Positions 8,441 through 15,708 of a stretch of 64,000 nt of DNA are shown here, piece after piece. Origin of the DNA: CATOSP01 sp965204715 (lineage in GTDB: Bacteria > Chloroflexota > Dehalococcoidia > Lucifugimonadales > UBA3495); the NCBI GenBank assembly GCA_965204715.1, contig OZ242009.1, forward strand, positions 4,246,512 to 4,310,511. The letters run 5' to 3'. Each line of letters opens with the position of its first letter. Positions within the stretch are counted from its first letter, which is position 1. The translations under genes were made by a program, and so were the position numbers. The notes beneath the pieces were generated by a model. It saw only the letters and a list, made by a program, of their open reading frames with translations. It made no database searches and was not told the origin of the DNA.

Positions 8441-8758
8441 ATGGAACAGGACGGGACGATAGCCAAGCTGGTCCGCAATTACTCCGCCAACAAGGCGACC
8501 CTTGCCTCGGTGCAGCTGGAGCTGCGGGACCTGGGGCAGCTCCTGTCCGAATTGGGCAATGCTCTCACAGCCAGCCCCGACCAAATCCTGATTGGAGACG
8601 ATTCTCTCAGGTTCCGTACGGACGGCAATCCGGTCCCCCTTGCCGCTGTGGCGGAGGTCCATGCCCTCCTCGAGAAGCGCCGCGAGGCGATCCAGGAGCG
8701 CGCCCGCATGGAGGAAGCGCTGAGGGAGATGGGCCTTGGGAACCTCATTGGCCCCTGA
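8441..8758 (+). CDS. Hypothetical prophage protein, probably leaderless
   Basis: This 105-residue protein runs from ATG 8441; a longer in-frame version would read through the terminator at 8384 and is rejected. It is helical, with heptad-like Leu spacing in residues 20-45 and a Glu/Arg-rich helix near 75-95 (LLEKRREAIQERARMEEALR), suggesting a small coiled-coil protein. There is no ribosome site and the -10 box ends seven bases before the ATG. A terminator follows 33 bases after the stop. No family is recognised. Confidence 0.6.
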   Translation: MEQDGTIAKLVRNYSANKATLASVQLELRDLGQLLSELGNALTASPDQILIGDDSLRFRTDGNPVPLAAVAEVHALLEKRREAIQERARMEEALREMGLGNLIGP

Positions 8759-8791
8759 CCCCGGCCAAGCGAACAGGGATTAACTTTTTAC

Positions 8792-8825
8792 AGACCCCGG
8801 CGGCGCCGTCGGGGTCTTCCTTTTT
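8792..8825 (+). terminator. Intrinsic terminator
   Basis: An 8-bp stem AGACCCCG/CGGGGTCT with a 10-base GC-rich loop is followed by TTCCTTTTTG. It ends the single-gene transcript starting near 8441. Confidence 0.75.
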
Positions 8826-8908
8826 GCCCCGCCGTGGCCACTGGAGCGCCGGAGGCGGGTTTTCCGGCCCTCAGCCGACTTCCGGGGGGCCACCCATGCC
8901 CCGAAAAC

Positions 8909-8940
8909 GGGCGAAACCGGACACGGTGTCCGTTTTGCCC
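8909..8940 (+). terminator. Bidirectional terminator-like hairpin
   Basis: A stem of CGGACA/TGTCCG around a 3-base loop is extended by GAAAC/TTTT and GGGC/GCCC with one bulge. The A run on the left and T run on the right could serve either strand. It lies 30 bases before the -10 box of the next gene. Confidence 0.5.
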
Positions 8941-9007
8941 TCGGAGAAAACGGCGGACAAGGAACGCTGGTACAATCGGGAAAACCGGAGCATCACGGGA
9001 GGATGTG

Positions 9008-9229
9008 ATGACCATGAAATCGCGCCGGATGTACTGCTTCCGGCTGGGTCCGGCGCTGGAACTCCAGGACCATCCGTGGACGGTCCGCATCATGGCCGAC
9101 TCGATGACGAAGCGGACGCCTGCCCACTTCGTCCTTCACCGGGATGGTGAGATGGTGGCCGAGGTCTCGGGCAACGTCGCCGCCTGGTGGATGGAGGAAG
9201 AGGTCCAAGCGCAAGCGTCGGGCAAATGA
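9008..9229 (+). CDS. Small prophage protein, paralogue of the gene at 7988
   Basis: This 73-residue protein starts at ATG 9008 after GGGAGG; an ATG two codons in is also possible. TACAAT at 8971-8976 is a likely -10 box. It shares the FRLG start and the VSGNVAAWWMEEE end with the protein at 7988. The function is unknown. Long in-frame upstream sequence overlaps a terminator hairpin and is not coding. Confidence 0.6.
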   Translation: MTMKSRRMYCFRLGPALELQDHPWTVRIMADSMTKRTPAHFVLHRDGEMVAEVSGNVAAWWMEEEVQAQASGK

Positions 9230-9241
9230 CAGGGCCGGGAT

Positions 9242-9270
9242 TTGAACTCGTCAGGGCGAATTGCTATTCT
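9242..9270 (+). promoter_or_regulatory. Promoter of the 2TM/proline-rich gene pair
   Basis: TTGAAC and TATTCT are separated by 17 bases, 51 bases before the start at 9321. The surrounding sequence is less GC-rich than the tail module. Confidence 0.4.
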
Positions 9271-9320
9271 GTTCCACGCAGGAATCGCATGTGTCCAAGA
9301 GCTGGCATGGGAGGCCCGCC

Positions 9321-9842
9321 ATGACCGCGCCGACAGTGGAAAGCCATACCCGTACCGCCGCCTTCGACTTGGTCGTCGATCTGGAATGGAACCTCCGTTA
9401 CTACACCGCAAAGGCCGACAGCCTTCAACGATGGGCTTTCGGTATGCGGTTTGCGATATTGGGGGGCGTTGTGACTGAGGCCTCCATAGCCTATCCGATG
9501 TCTCAGGTCGAGTGGGGTTGGTTGGTTCTGGTCGGGCTGGGTGCAGTCCTGGGCGGACTGGCCATTTGGGACGCTCTGAACCACTACGCACGCGATTCCG
9601 GCGTCCTGAAACTGACGGCACTTGCTTGCGATGAACTCAAAACGGAAGCTCAGAGGCTTGTGCGGGCCATTGAATCCGGCAGGATCGACACAGAGGCAGT
9701 TGAATCTGCGATTGATTCGATCTATCACAGGTGGGGAAAGGCGACGGATAAGGTGATGTCGGCCTTCGACAACAGGCTCAGTGAAAAATGCGAAAGTGAA
9801 GCGCTTCAGGTGGTAGGAAACAGGTATGCCCAAACAGCTTAG
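9321..9842 (+). CDS. Two-transmembrane (SLATT-like) accessory protein
   Basis: This 173-residue protein starts at ATG 9321 with GGGAGG eight bases upstream; an earlier in-frame ATG lacks a site. An N-terminal helix (FDLVVDLEWNLRYYTAKAD) is followed by two membrane segments at about 43-63 and 66-88, then a long charged cytoplasmic helical region. This helix-2TM-helix plan is that of SLATT-type proteins, membrane effectors linked to defence systems, but I see no diagnostic residue. Base composition is less GC-rich than the tail genes. The next gene overlaps its 3' end by 17 bases, so the pair forms one unit. Confidence 0.6.
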   Translation: MTAPTVESHTRTAAFDLVVDLEWNLRYYTAKADSLQRWAFGMRFAILGGVVTEASIAYPMSQVEWGWLVLVGLGAVLGGLAIWDALNHYARDSGVLKLTALACDELKTEAQRLVRAIESGRIDTEAVESAIDSIYHRWGKATDKVMSAFDNRLSEKCESEALQVVGNRYAQTA

Positions 9843-10011
9843 TACGCTCGAAATAGAGGTTCTGGGGCGCACTCCACAACCTAGCCCCGGGCCCCGTCCC
9901 GCGCCCGCGCCTTCGCCGCGTCCCGAGCCCCAGCCAAACACTGTGCCGCCAAGCAGGGAGCCAGGGCCGGTATCATCTCCGAACAATCCGCGTCCCAGGC
10001 CAGGGCGGTAA
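9826..10011 (+). CDS. Proline-rich peptide paired with the 2TM protein
   Basis: This 61-residue protein starts inside the end of the 2TM gene (17-base overlap), after a GGTAGGAAACAGG stretch that can serve as ribosome site. After a short helix-like start (KQLSTLEIEVLGR) almost all remaining residues are Pro, Arg, Ser, Ala or Asn with PxP repeats. It is a disordered partner of the overlapping gene, probably made by coupled translation. It could be an antitoxin-like or adaptor peptide; this is inference from gene order. Confidence 0.5.
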   Translation: MPKQLSTLEIEVLGRTPQPSPGPRPAPAPSPRPEPQPNTVPPSREPGPVSSPNNPRPRPGR

Positions 10012-10036
10012 TGCAACGTCGACTCTCCCGTGGGGC

Positions 10037-11155
10037 CTACCCCCGGCCCGGCAGTTCGTCCACGGTGACCTCGATCCGGTCCTCCCCGGCCACGATGAAC
10101 ACCCGCTGGTGGCAGTAGTAGGTCACTCCCCGCAGCGGCAGGAACTTCGGAGCCGTTGATTCCTCCACCTCGATACGGTCCGTTGGCCTGATCGGGGGGT
10201 CCCCGCCAGCAGGGGCCGCTTGCTCGCCCAGCGGCTCGAAGTTTTGGGTGAAGTAGGCAATGGCCTCGTCCTCGTTCTCCATGTTCGCCGTGTAATAGCT
10301 CTGCATCTGGTCATCGGCCCAGCCAAGGATCTTGTTGGTGAACCACCTGGGCATCCTCTGCCGCGCCGCCGACGTGGCCAGGGAGCGCCGGTAGACGTGC
10401 AGGACGTCGACCACATCCACCCCGGCCCGCTCATACAGCCTCTTAATGTCCAGACCAACGCCGTGGTACCGGAAGGGCAGTCCCTTCTCCGTGATCCAGA
10501 GCGCTGGGTCCTGGTCGGTCCGGTGGGCAAGGTACCGCCTGACTGCATCCTGCACCCCCGGCAGGAACGGGACGTTGCGGTCCTTCTGGCCCTTGCCCTG
10601 ACGGACCAGCACCCGGCCCCGTTCCCAGTCCAGGTCGTCCCGCCGGAGCGACACCAGCTCTCCCCGGCGCAGCCCCGTGCTGACCACGAGGAGCAGCATC
10701 GCCATCCGCCGGCTGCCGGTCAGGGTGCCGGCGTCGCACGCCGCCAGGACCTTCTCGAAGTCCACCTCGGAGAGACTCGGTTTCCGGATTCTCGGGGTCT
10801 TCGGGGCCTCCACCTCCGCCACCACGTTGGCCTCAACTATCTTCCTCTTCGCCATCCAGTTCCACCAGGCGTGGAGCGTGCGCCGCCTGGTCTTTATGGT
10901 CGTCATCCTGAGGCCCCGGTCCTGCATCTCGTCGATGCTGGCCTCGATGTGCTCCGCCGTCACTTCGTCCGCCAGCATCGAGTGGTCCGCACCGGCCAGG
11001 TACTCCAGAAAGAGCCGGGACTCCTTCTCCTTGTGGTGCAGCGTCGACTCCGTGTATCCCCGCCGCTTGCAGGCGCGAAGGTACGAGGCAAGGTGGTCAT
11101 GCAGAGTCACCTTTGGTCCGTCGCTGTTGCTCGCGGCTGTCCGGGGAGTGGTCAT
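10037..11155 (-). CDS. int: Tyrosine recombinase / phage integrase
   Basis: This 372-residue protein is taken from the ATG at 11155; 64 upstream in-frame residues look non-coding. It has a SAM-like core-binding domain (residues 15-105) and a catalytic domain with Arg163 (TGLRRGEL), Lys188 or Lys191 (RQGKGQKDR), His253-x-x-Arg256 (HVYRR), Trp279 in place of the second His, and Tyr287 or Tyr288 (QSYYTAN). A C-terminal extension of about 70 residues follows the tyrosine. It catalyses site-specific integration and excision. It points inward from the tRNA-Met attachment fragment 190 bases away, the usual layout for an integrase with its att site. Confidence 0.92.
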   Translation of the reverse strand: MTTPRTAASNSDGPKVTLHDHLASYLRACKRRGYTESTLHHKEKESRLFLEYLAGADHSMLADEVTAEHIEASIDEMQDRGLRMTTIKTRRRTLHAWWNWMAKRKIVEANVVAEVEAPKTPRIRKPSLSEVDFEKVLAACDAGTLTGSRRMAMLLLVVSTGLRRGELVSLRRDDLDWERGRVLVRQGKGQKDRNVPFLPGVQDAVRRYLAHRTDQDPALWITEKGLPFRYHGVGLDIKRLYERAGVDVVDVLHVYRRSLATSAARQRMPRWFTNKILGWADDQMQSYYTANMENEDEAIAYFTQNFEPLGEQAAPAGGDPPIRPTDRIEVEESTAPKFLPLRGVTYYCHQRVFIVAGEDRIEVTVDELPGRG

Positions 11156-11306
11156 CGCCTGCCCCGCGTCCCCTGGCCGAGGCGCCAGGTTCACCGTATC
11201 GGAATGCCAAAAAACGTAGCAGGCAAGGGCGATGCCGCGTTTTAGCAAAAGCGATAATCGGGGACCCCTGCGGGCACAGTGGGCAAGAAGGACGCAGGCG
11301 CCGTGG

Positions 11307-11312
11307 TACAAT
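11307..11312 (+). promoter_or_regulatory. Outward -10-like box TACAAT at the prophage end
   Basis: GTGGTACAATAGGG matches the -10 boxes of other prophage genes and points toward the attachment site 36 bases away. In the lysogen it would read into host DNA; in an excised circle it would cross attP. There is no clear -35 box. Confidence 0.3.
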
Positions 11313-11347
11313 AGGGATACGACGCCGGACCGGAGACGACACCGCAA

Positions 11348-11392
11348 TTCATAAGCGCTAGGTCACTGGTTCGAATCCAGTCGTTGCCACCA
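11348..11392 (+). other. Prophage attachment site: 3' half of a tRNA-Met(CAT) gene
   Basis: The fragment reads as an anticodon loop TTCATAA (anticodon CAT at 11350-11352), 3' anticodon stem GCGCT, variable loop AGGTC, T-arm ACTGG-TTCGAAT-CCAGT, acceptor strand CGTTGCC, discriminator A and an encoded CCA. No 5' half (expected acceptor GGCAACG) is found upstream; the sequence there is phage DNA next to the integrase. Many tyrosine integrases cross over in the anticodon loop, so this is the displaced copy. The complete tRNA gene should be at the other end of the prophage. Confidence 0.8.
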
Positions 11393-11577
11393 TCTCAGAG
11401 TAATATGACCCTGACCGGGCGTTCAGGGCCTCTCCAGTCGGGGCTTTCGCTCTCCCGGGATTTGACGACCTTCCTCGTGGGTCCCTGCCTGACGCTTCGA
11501 GGGGCCAGCCGTCCCCAACTTTTACCTGCCGCTTCCTTTACCATGAAGCACGTGGTAGTTGAGGAGATAGAGCCGCA

Positions 11578-11757
11578 TTGTTCCGCGCGGTATTGGTCGC
11601 GCTCGTTCTCACCATCGTTGTATGCTTGATCGGGGCTTTCCTGGTCCAGCAGCGTTGGGGTGTGGACCACCTGCGGCGGGCCGCCGGCAGCTACGGGCCC
11701 TGGCTGGCGCTGGGGGTCTTCCTTGCAACGCTGACCTTTCTTTATTCCTGCCTTTAG
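11578..11757 (+). CDS. Small two-helix membrane protein
   Basis: This 59-residue frame opens at TTG 11578 after GAGGAG (11561-11566). Residues 4-23 (AVLVALVLTIVVCLIGAFLV) and about 42-58 (WLALGVFLATLTFLYSCL) are clear membrane spans joined by a basic loop (QQRWGVDHLRRAAG). It is the first host gene after the attachment site and has no recognised family. The TTG start and short length leave some doubt, but the hydrophobic pattern and codon use look real. Confidence 0.5.
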   Translation: MFRAVLVALVLTIVVCLIGAFLVQQRWGVDHLRRAAGSYGPWLALGVFLATLTFLYSCL

Positions 11758-11786
11758 CAGTCCGAGAGCGGGTCCAAGGGGACACA

Positions 11787-12053
11787 ATGCTCATCATCCA
11801 AGGACTGATTCAGTGACTGCTGAATTCTGTTCTGATTCTGAAACTCCTGCCCTTCATCGGAGTTGTCGGCCTCATACTCCGCTTCGGGTTCGGGTGGGAC
11901 GGCATCGGACCAATGTGGTTCTTGATAACGCTGACCTTGATTTCGCCCTTCTGGGCGTATTTTTGGTTCCTGCGCCGAGGCCGCCGGAGAGCTGTTTTAG
12001 GTAACAGGAAGATTGAGGGTTCGCACCTGAGTAGACCGGCAATCACTCCGTAA
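11787..12053 (+). pseudogene. Small membrane protein with an in-frame TGA
   Basis: ATG 11787, behind AAGGGGACAC, opens a frame that meets TGA after nine codons (11814-11816) and then continues for about 78 codons as a membrane protein with two hydrophobic segments (LLPFIGVVGLIL, MWFLITLTLISPFWAYFW) and a basic RRGRRR tail. Either a nonsense mutation has inactivated it or translation starts downstream at a CTG. It follows another small membrane gene by 29 bases. Confidence 0.4.
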
Positions 12054-12152
12054 GCAGAGTACCTGGCCTGTGGTTCGTTGCCTTGACAACCCAGACTCCC
12101 AAATTACAATTGCCTGAGACGCCGTTACAGGTGTCGAAAAGGAGAGATTGCA

Positions 12153-12911
12153 ATGCCGTTTTATGAGAAAGGCGATGTCCGCATCCACTATGAGGAGGTT
12201 GGTTCAGGGTTCCCGCTCCTGATGACTCCCGGCGGGGGATTGAATTCCATAATGAGCGGTTGGCCCAGACAGGTGTTCAACGCGATGGAGGTGTTCAAGG
12301 GCGACTTCCGCTGCATTACGATGGACCAGCGCAACGCCATTGGTGGAGAGTCCACCGGGCCAGTGCAGGTCAACGACCCGTGGGGAGCCTTCGCCGATGA
12401 CCAACTGGGGTTGATGGACCACCTGGGCATCCAGGAGTTCCTGTTTATAGGCTACTGCATTGGCGGTCCTTTTGCGATGACGCTCATGGAACGTGCGCCG
12501 CAGCGGTTACTGGCCGCGGTGCTGTGCCAGCCGGTTGGGCATGCGAGCAAGACGCCGGACGCCATGTATGACTCCGGCCGGGATGCCTGGGGCCCCCAGC
12601 TAATTGCCCAGCGGCCGGACGTGACGATGGAGACCATCGAGCAGTACCTGCACAACCTGTACCGGGTGCAGCCGGACTTCATGTACAGCGTATCGCGGGA
12701 CTTCGCCCGCTCGTGCCAGACGCCGATGCTGGTGATGCCCGACGATACTCCGGCGCACTCATACGAGGCTGCTATGGACTTGGTGGAACTGGCTCCTAAA
12801 GCCGAGGTGACGGTATATCCCTGGAAGGAGTCAGAGGACATCAAGGCCAAGACGATAGACCAGGTGCGCGACTTCCTGCGGGCGCATCAACCGGCCCAAG
12901 CCGCCCGATAG
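12153..12911 (+). CDS. Alpha/beta-hydrolase-fold protein with a cysteine nucleophile position
   Basis: This 252-residue protein starts at ATG 12153 behind AGGAGAG. The N-terminal strands, TPGGG oxyanion region (25-29) and helix spacing follow the alpha/beta hydrolase fold. The nucleophile elbow reads GYCIGG with Cys102, as in dienelactone hydrolases, instead of GxSxG. The usual C-terminal GHxP histidine is absent; the equivalent stretch is VYPWKESED. It may be a dienelactone-hydrolase-like enzyme, a carrier or binding protein, or catalytically dead. A strong terminator follows 48 bases later, so it is monocistronic. Confidence 0.75.
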   Translation: MPFYEKGDVRIHYEEVGSGFPLLMTPGGGLNSIMSGWPRQVFNAMEVFKGDFRCITMDQRNAIGGESTGPVQVNDPWGAFADDQLGLMDHLGIQEFLFIGYCIGGPFAMTLMERAPQRLLAAVLCQPVGHASKTPDAMYDSGRDAWGPQLIAQRPDVTMETIEQYLHNLYRVQPDFMYSVSRDFARSCQTPMLVMPDDTPAHSYEAAMDLVELAPKAEVTVYPWKESEDIKAKTIDQVRDFLRAHQPAQAAR

Positions 12912-12959
12912 AAAGCGGTACCGCAAGCTGACCGCTCAATAAGCCTCCGAAGTTGTCTG

Positions 12960-12999
12960 CCAGTCCGGCCACCTGCCCCGGCTGGCCGGACTGGTTTTT
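12960..12999 (+). terminator. Intrinsic terminator
   Basis: A perfect 11-bp stem CCAGTCCGGCC/GGCCGGACTGG with a 13-base loop is followed by TTTTT. It ends the hydrolase transcript. The following 200 bases (13000-13213) hold no gene that I can support. Confidence 0.9.
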
Positions 13000-13213
13000 C
13001 GAACGCGATGAGTGCGCGTGTGCCGGAGCGTTACAGCCGGGTGTCCAATGCCCTCACAAGCCGCAACACCTTCGGATTTCCGGCTATCCTCCGGTGGCCC
13101 GAGTTGCCGGGGGTTAATGGTTATTGATTCGCCCTATTTCCGTGGATCCCTCCAGAAGAATGCGCCGGTTGTCCCCAGGACAAGAGGGTTGAATACGGGC
13201 ACAAGGGACCATA

Positions 13214-13553
13214 CTACGTTGTCGGACTCGCTACCGACTCGCTGGGGGCCAGCATCAGCAGCCTGAGCCAGACGGTGAAGGACCAGATGGCCGGGGCCAG
13301 CGTGGCGTAGAAGGCCGCTTGTAACGCCAGGTACTGGACGGGCGGTAGTGTCCGATGGCTAGATGCTCCGTTTGTGCCTGGAGACTACGACCACGGAGAT
13401 GATGATTCCCACGGCAGTTCAGAAGTTCATCGTGCGCCATACTTCGGATGATGGGAAGTACGGTTCGTACAGGGTGCTGAACATGACCTGCATGACGTAA
13501 ACGAAGGCCTATACAAACAGCGCCTCCCCGGTCAGCCTTATCAACGTGGTCAT
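13214..13553 (-). pseudogene. Decayed paralogue of the neighbouring four-helix membrane protein
   Basis: From an ATG at 13553 the minus strand reads MTTLIRLTGEALFV-stop-AFVYVMQVMFSTLYEP, later MNF-stop-TAVGIIISVVV, then a third stop, and after a frameshift near 13340 LPPVQYLALQAAFYATLAPA to a TAG at 13214. Both early stops sit where Trp codons would fit. The layout follows the intact gene at 13586-14038 (LRKLAGAYLVLVAIAVA, YLEVNAAFFLTAG). It is a dead tandem duplicate. Plus-strand frames here are its antisense shadow. Confidence 0.6.
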
Positions 13554-13585
13554 GGCTTCAGCTTGATTGGAATACGGCGGTTGGG

Positions 13586-14038
13586 TCAGGACTCGGATGA
13601 TGCCTGCCATAGGCGGCATCCGGTGACGCCAAGAGTGAGCGGCAGCAGAGTGTCCACGACCGCCCAGATCACCCATGCCTGGTGATTGAGCGGAGCGCCG
13701 CCGCCGCCCAATGACTGTTCCGCTCCCAGCGCCAATAGCGAAAACCAGTTGTGCAGGAACAGAATCGTAACCCCCGCGGTCAGAAAGAAGGCTGCGTTGA
13801 CCTCCAGATACCGGCGGGTGACGGGTTCTCCGGGATCGCGGCCCCCCTCAGCGCTCTTGCGTGAATAATTGAAGACCAGGGCGATTGCCAGCCCGATGAG
13901 CATCAGCACGTCCAGAACTTGCCAGATGCTCAAAACGTTGAGCGACGCGACGAGGAACGAGTTGATGATGAAGAACACTGCTACCGCTATGGCCACGAGG
14001 ACCAAGTATGCGCCAGCCAATTTCCGTAGTGCGGCCAT
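13586..14038 (-). CDS. Four-helix integral membrane protein
   Basis: This 150-residue protein starts at 14038 behind CGGAGG. Membrane segments lie at about 9-30, 40-58, 80-102 and 122-143, with a basic, glycine-rich loop between the second and third (NYSRKSAEGGRDPGEP). No catalytic or transport motif is seen and the family is unrecognised. A degenerate paralogue lies directly downstream. Confidence 0.65.
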   Translation of the reverse strand: MAALRKLAGAYLVLVAIAVAVFFIINSFLVASLNVLSIWQVLDVLMLIGLAIALVFNYSRKSAEGGRDPGEPVTRRYLEVNAAFFLTAGVTILFLHNWFSLLALGAEQSLGGGGAPLNHQAWVIWAVVDTLLPLTLGVTGCRLWQASSES

Positions 14039-14230
14039 GAGACCTCCGTAGTCGGCTCTCCTGTGGGATGACCGAGTGAGTCCTGTGGATTGTGCTGATG
14101 GTGGACGCAGTCCGCTAGAAGTTTAGCATATTGGAGGAGTATGACATTGAATAGGCATTATTCACGTTTTGTTTACAATGTGGGACACTTAGATTCGTTT
14201 CACTGTGGGCAGACTGAATCTGGGAAAGAG

Positions 14231-14238
14231 CTTGGCCC
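14231..14238. repeat. Target site duplication, left copy (CTTGGCCC)
   Basis: This octamer is identical to 15693-15700 on the other side of the IS element. Joining the flanks restores an intergenic sequence with no interrupted gene. Confidence 0.95.
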
Positions 14239-15692
14239 GTAACTGTTCAGGGTTGAGGGGAAATGAGCAACTGGCGGCATTCGAGGAAGGGATTCAGGCC
14301 CTTGGCCCGCCAGGTTCCAAAGAGGGAGGCCAGGACCATTTTGCTGTCGCTGCCCTGTTGGGAGCGGGTCCCGCCGCTGATTTTACGGCTGATCACCAGG
14401 TGGCGCAGGCTCCGTTCAGCGGCATTGTTGTCAGATGGCGTCTCCGGATGCGATACGAAGACGAACAGTTCTTTGATGTGCCGTTCTATCCGCCGGCATA
14501 GCTTGGCTTGCACCGCCAGCGGGTCTTCCAGAAAAGGCAGGCACAGCGCCAGCAGCCGCTGCTCCAAGACCAACTGCCCGCGTGACGGTGGCCGCCTTCC
14601 CGCAGCAGCCCACGCCCGGGCCTTGGCGTAGAGCTTCTTTACCCCCTTTGCCCACCGGGCCAGCCCGCCGTCTTCCGGGTGCAATTCCTTCAGCGTGTGA
14701 ATGTCCCGCAGCAGGTGGACCCAACATCTCTGTTTGAGTCCGGGGTGGTGGTGGTAAGCTGCGTAGAAGTCACTCACCAGAATCCCTTCGAAGGACTCGC
14801 CCAGGACCTCGTCCACCACCTCCCCGCCCCGGCCCCGGCGCAGGAAGAACCGCTCCTTGGGCGTGCTGAAAGTCCAGACGTAGCCGTTTTTCCCGTTCTC
14901 CCGCCAACCCGTCTCATCGGCGTGAACCACCGGGCTGGAACGGATGCGCTCCAGGACCTGGCCCACTTCCGGTCCTCCCTGCCGGGCAACCTGCTGGACC
15001 GCCCGGACGATGGCCCCAACGCTCAGTTGCAACTGATGGAACACCCGCAGATACCATTGGATGGTCCTCAGGGGCAGCCGTCCCTCTTCCCGCAGGGTCA
15101 CCATCAGGCTCACCAGATTGGTTCCAAGGCGTTGGCGGCCCGCGGCCAGACCTTGCAGAGGGTCCTGGGGCAGCCGCCGCTTCCGGCACAACGGACAGGT
15201 CCGGGCTATGAATACATGCTCTGTGACTTCCGCCGGGGCTGCCGGAATGTCTATGACTTCCCGGGTCCGCTGCACCCAGCCCCCGGCGAGAGCGGTATGG
15301 CATTCGGGGCAATACTCCGGGGCGTGGACCACCCGCCCGGTGGGTTCCATCCGCAACCGGGCGAAGCCGTGGGGCCGCTTCTTTCGCGGCTTCTTTTCGT
15401 CCGCCGCCGGCTTCTTGCGCCTGGCAGCAGGCTTATGCCCCGGCATCCTGGCCCCCGGCCCGCCACCGGACAACCGGGCTTCCAAGCCCTCCACCCGCTG
15501 GCTCAGTTCGGTGATGATCCCCTGTTGTTCGGCAATGACTGCCAGCAGGGTTTCCCGGCTTGCCTTGGTCAGGTCCAGTCCTGTTTCCATTGTCCTTTTA
15601 TGCCACAGCCAGCCCACCGGCGCCAGTGTCTTTCAGCGGAATCGTAGAACCGCCGGCCCGGTAAATTCGCCTCATCAAGTCTGAACAGTTAC
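14239..15692 (-). mobile_element. Complete IS66-family insertion sequence (tnpC only)
   Basis: The element is 1454 bases long. Its ends are inverted repeats beginning GTAACTGTTCAG (14239-14250 and, reversed, 15681-15692), and IS66 ends typically start with GTAA. It is flanked by an exact 8-base direct duplication CTTGGCCC, the target duplication size of IS66. It carries one transposase gene and no tnpA or tnpB, as in the ISBst12 subgroup. The perfect duplication and intact transposase indicate a recent insertion. Confidence 0.95.
14247..15590 (-). CDS. tnpC: IS66-family transposase TnpC
   Basis: This 447-residue protein starts at ATG 15590 after AAAGGAC; a start nine codons upstream is less likely. 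An N-terminal leucine-zipper-like helix (LLAVIAEQQGIITELSQRV) is followed by a basic linker, a zinc finger with CPEC and CPLC pairs, and a DDE catalytic domain: Asp in VVHADETGW, Asp in LVSDFYAAYH and Glu in PSDNNAAERSLR. All are hallmarks of the IS66 transposase. Its TGA lies inside the left inverted repeat, so the gene fills the whole element. Confidence 0.95.
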   Translation of the reverse strand: METGLDLTKASRETLLAVIAEQQGIITELSQRVEGLEARLSGGGPGARMPGHKPAARRKKPAADEKKPRKKRPHGFARLRMEPTGRVVHAPEYCPECHTALAGGWVQRTREVIDIPAAPAEVTEHVFIARTCPLCRKRRLPQDPLQGLAAGRQRLGTNLVSLMVTLREEGRLPLRTIQWYLRVFHQLQLSVGAIVRAVQQVARQGGPEVGQVLERIRSSPVVHADETGWRENGKNGYVWTFSTPKERFFLRRGRGGEVVDEVLGESFEGILVSDFYAAYHHHPGLKQRCWVHLLRDIHTLKELHPEDGGLARWAKGVKKLYAKARAWAAAGRRPPSRGQLVLEQRLLALCLPFLEDPLAVQAKLCRRIERHIKELFVFVSHPETPSDNNAAERSLRHLVISRKISGGTRSQQGSDSKMVLASLFGTWRAKGLNPFLECRQLLISPQP

Positions 15693-15700
15693 CTTGGCCC
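15693..15700. repeat. Target site duplication, right copy (CTTGGCCC)
   Basis: This octamer matches 14231-14238. It ends nine bases before the TTGACA box of the downstream hydrolase promoter. Confidence 0.95.
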
Positions 15701-15708
15701 TTCGCAAA

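Noticed and set aside
11814..11816. TGA in the small membrane frame as selenocysteine
   Set aside because: The following 80 bases show no SECIS-like hairpin, and the protein context (nine codons after the start) does not fit a selenoprotein.
13012..13316. Plus-strand open frames in this stretch as genes
   Set aside because: They lie mostly antisense to the decayed membrane gene, lack ribosome sites and show no family pattern.
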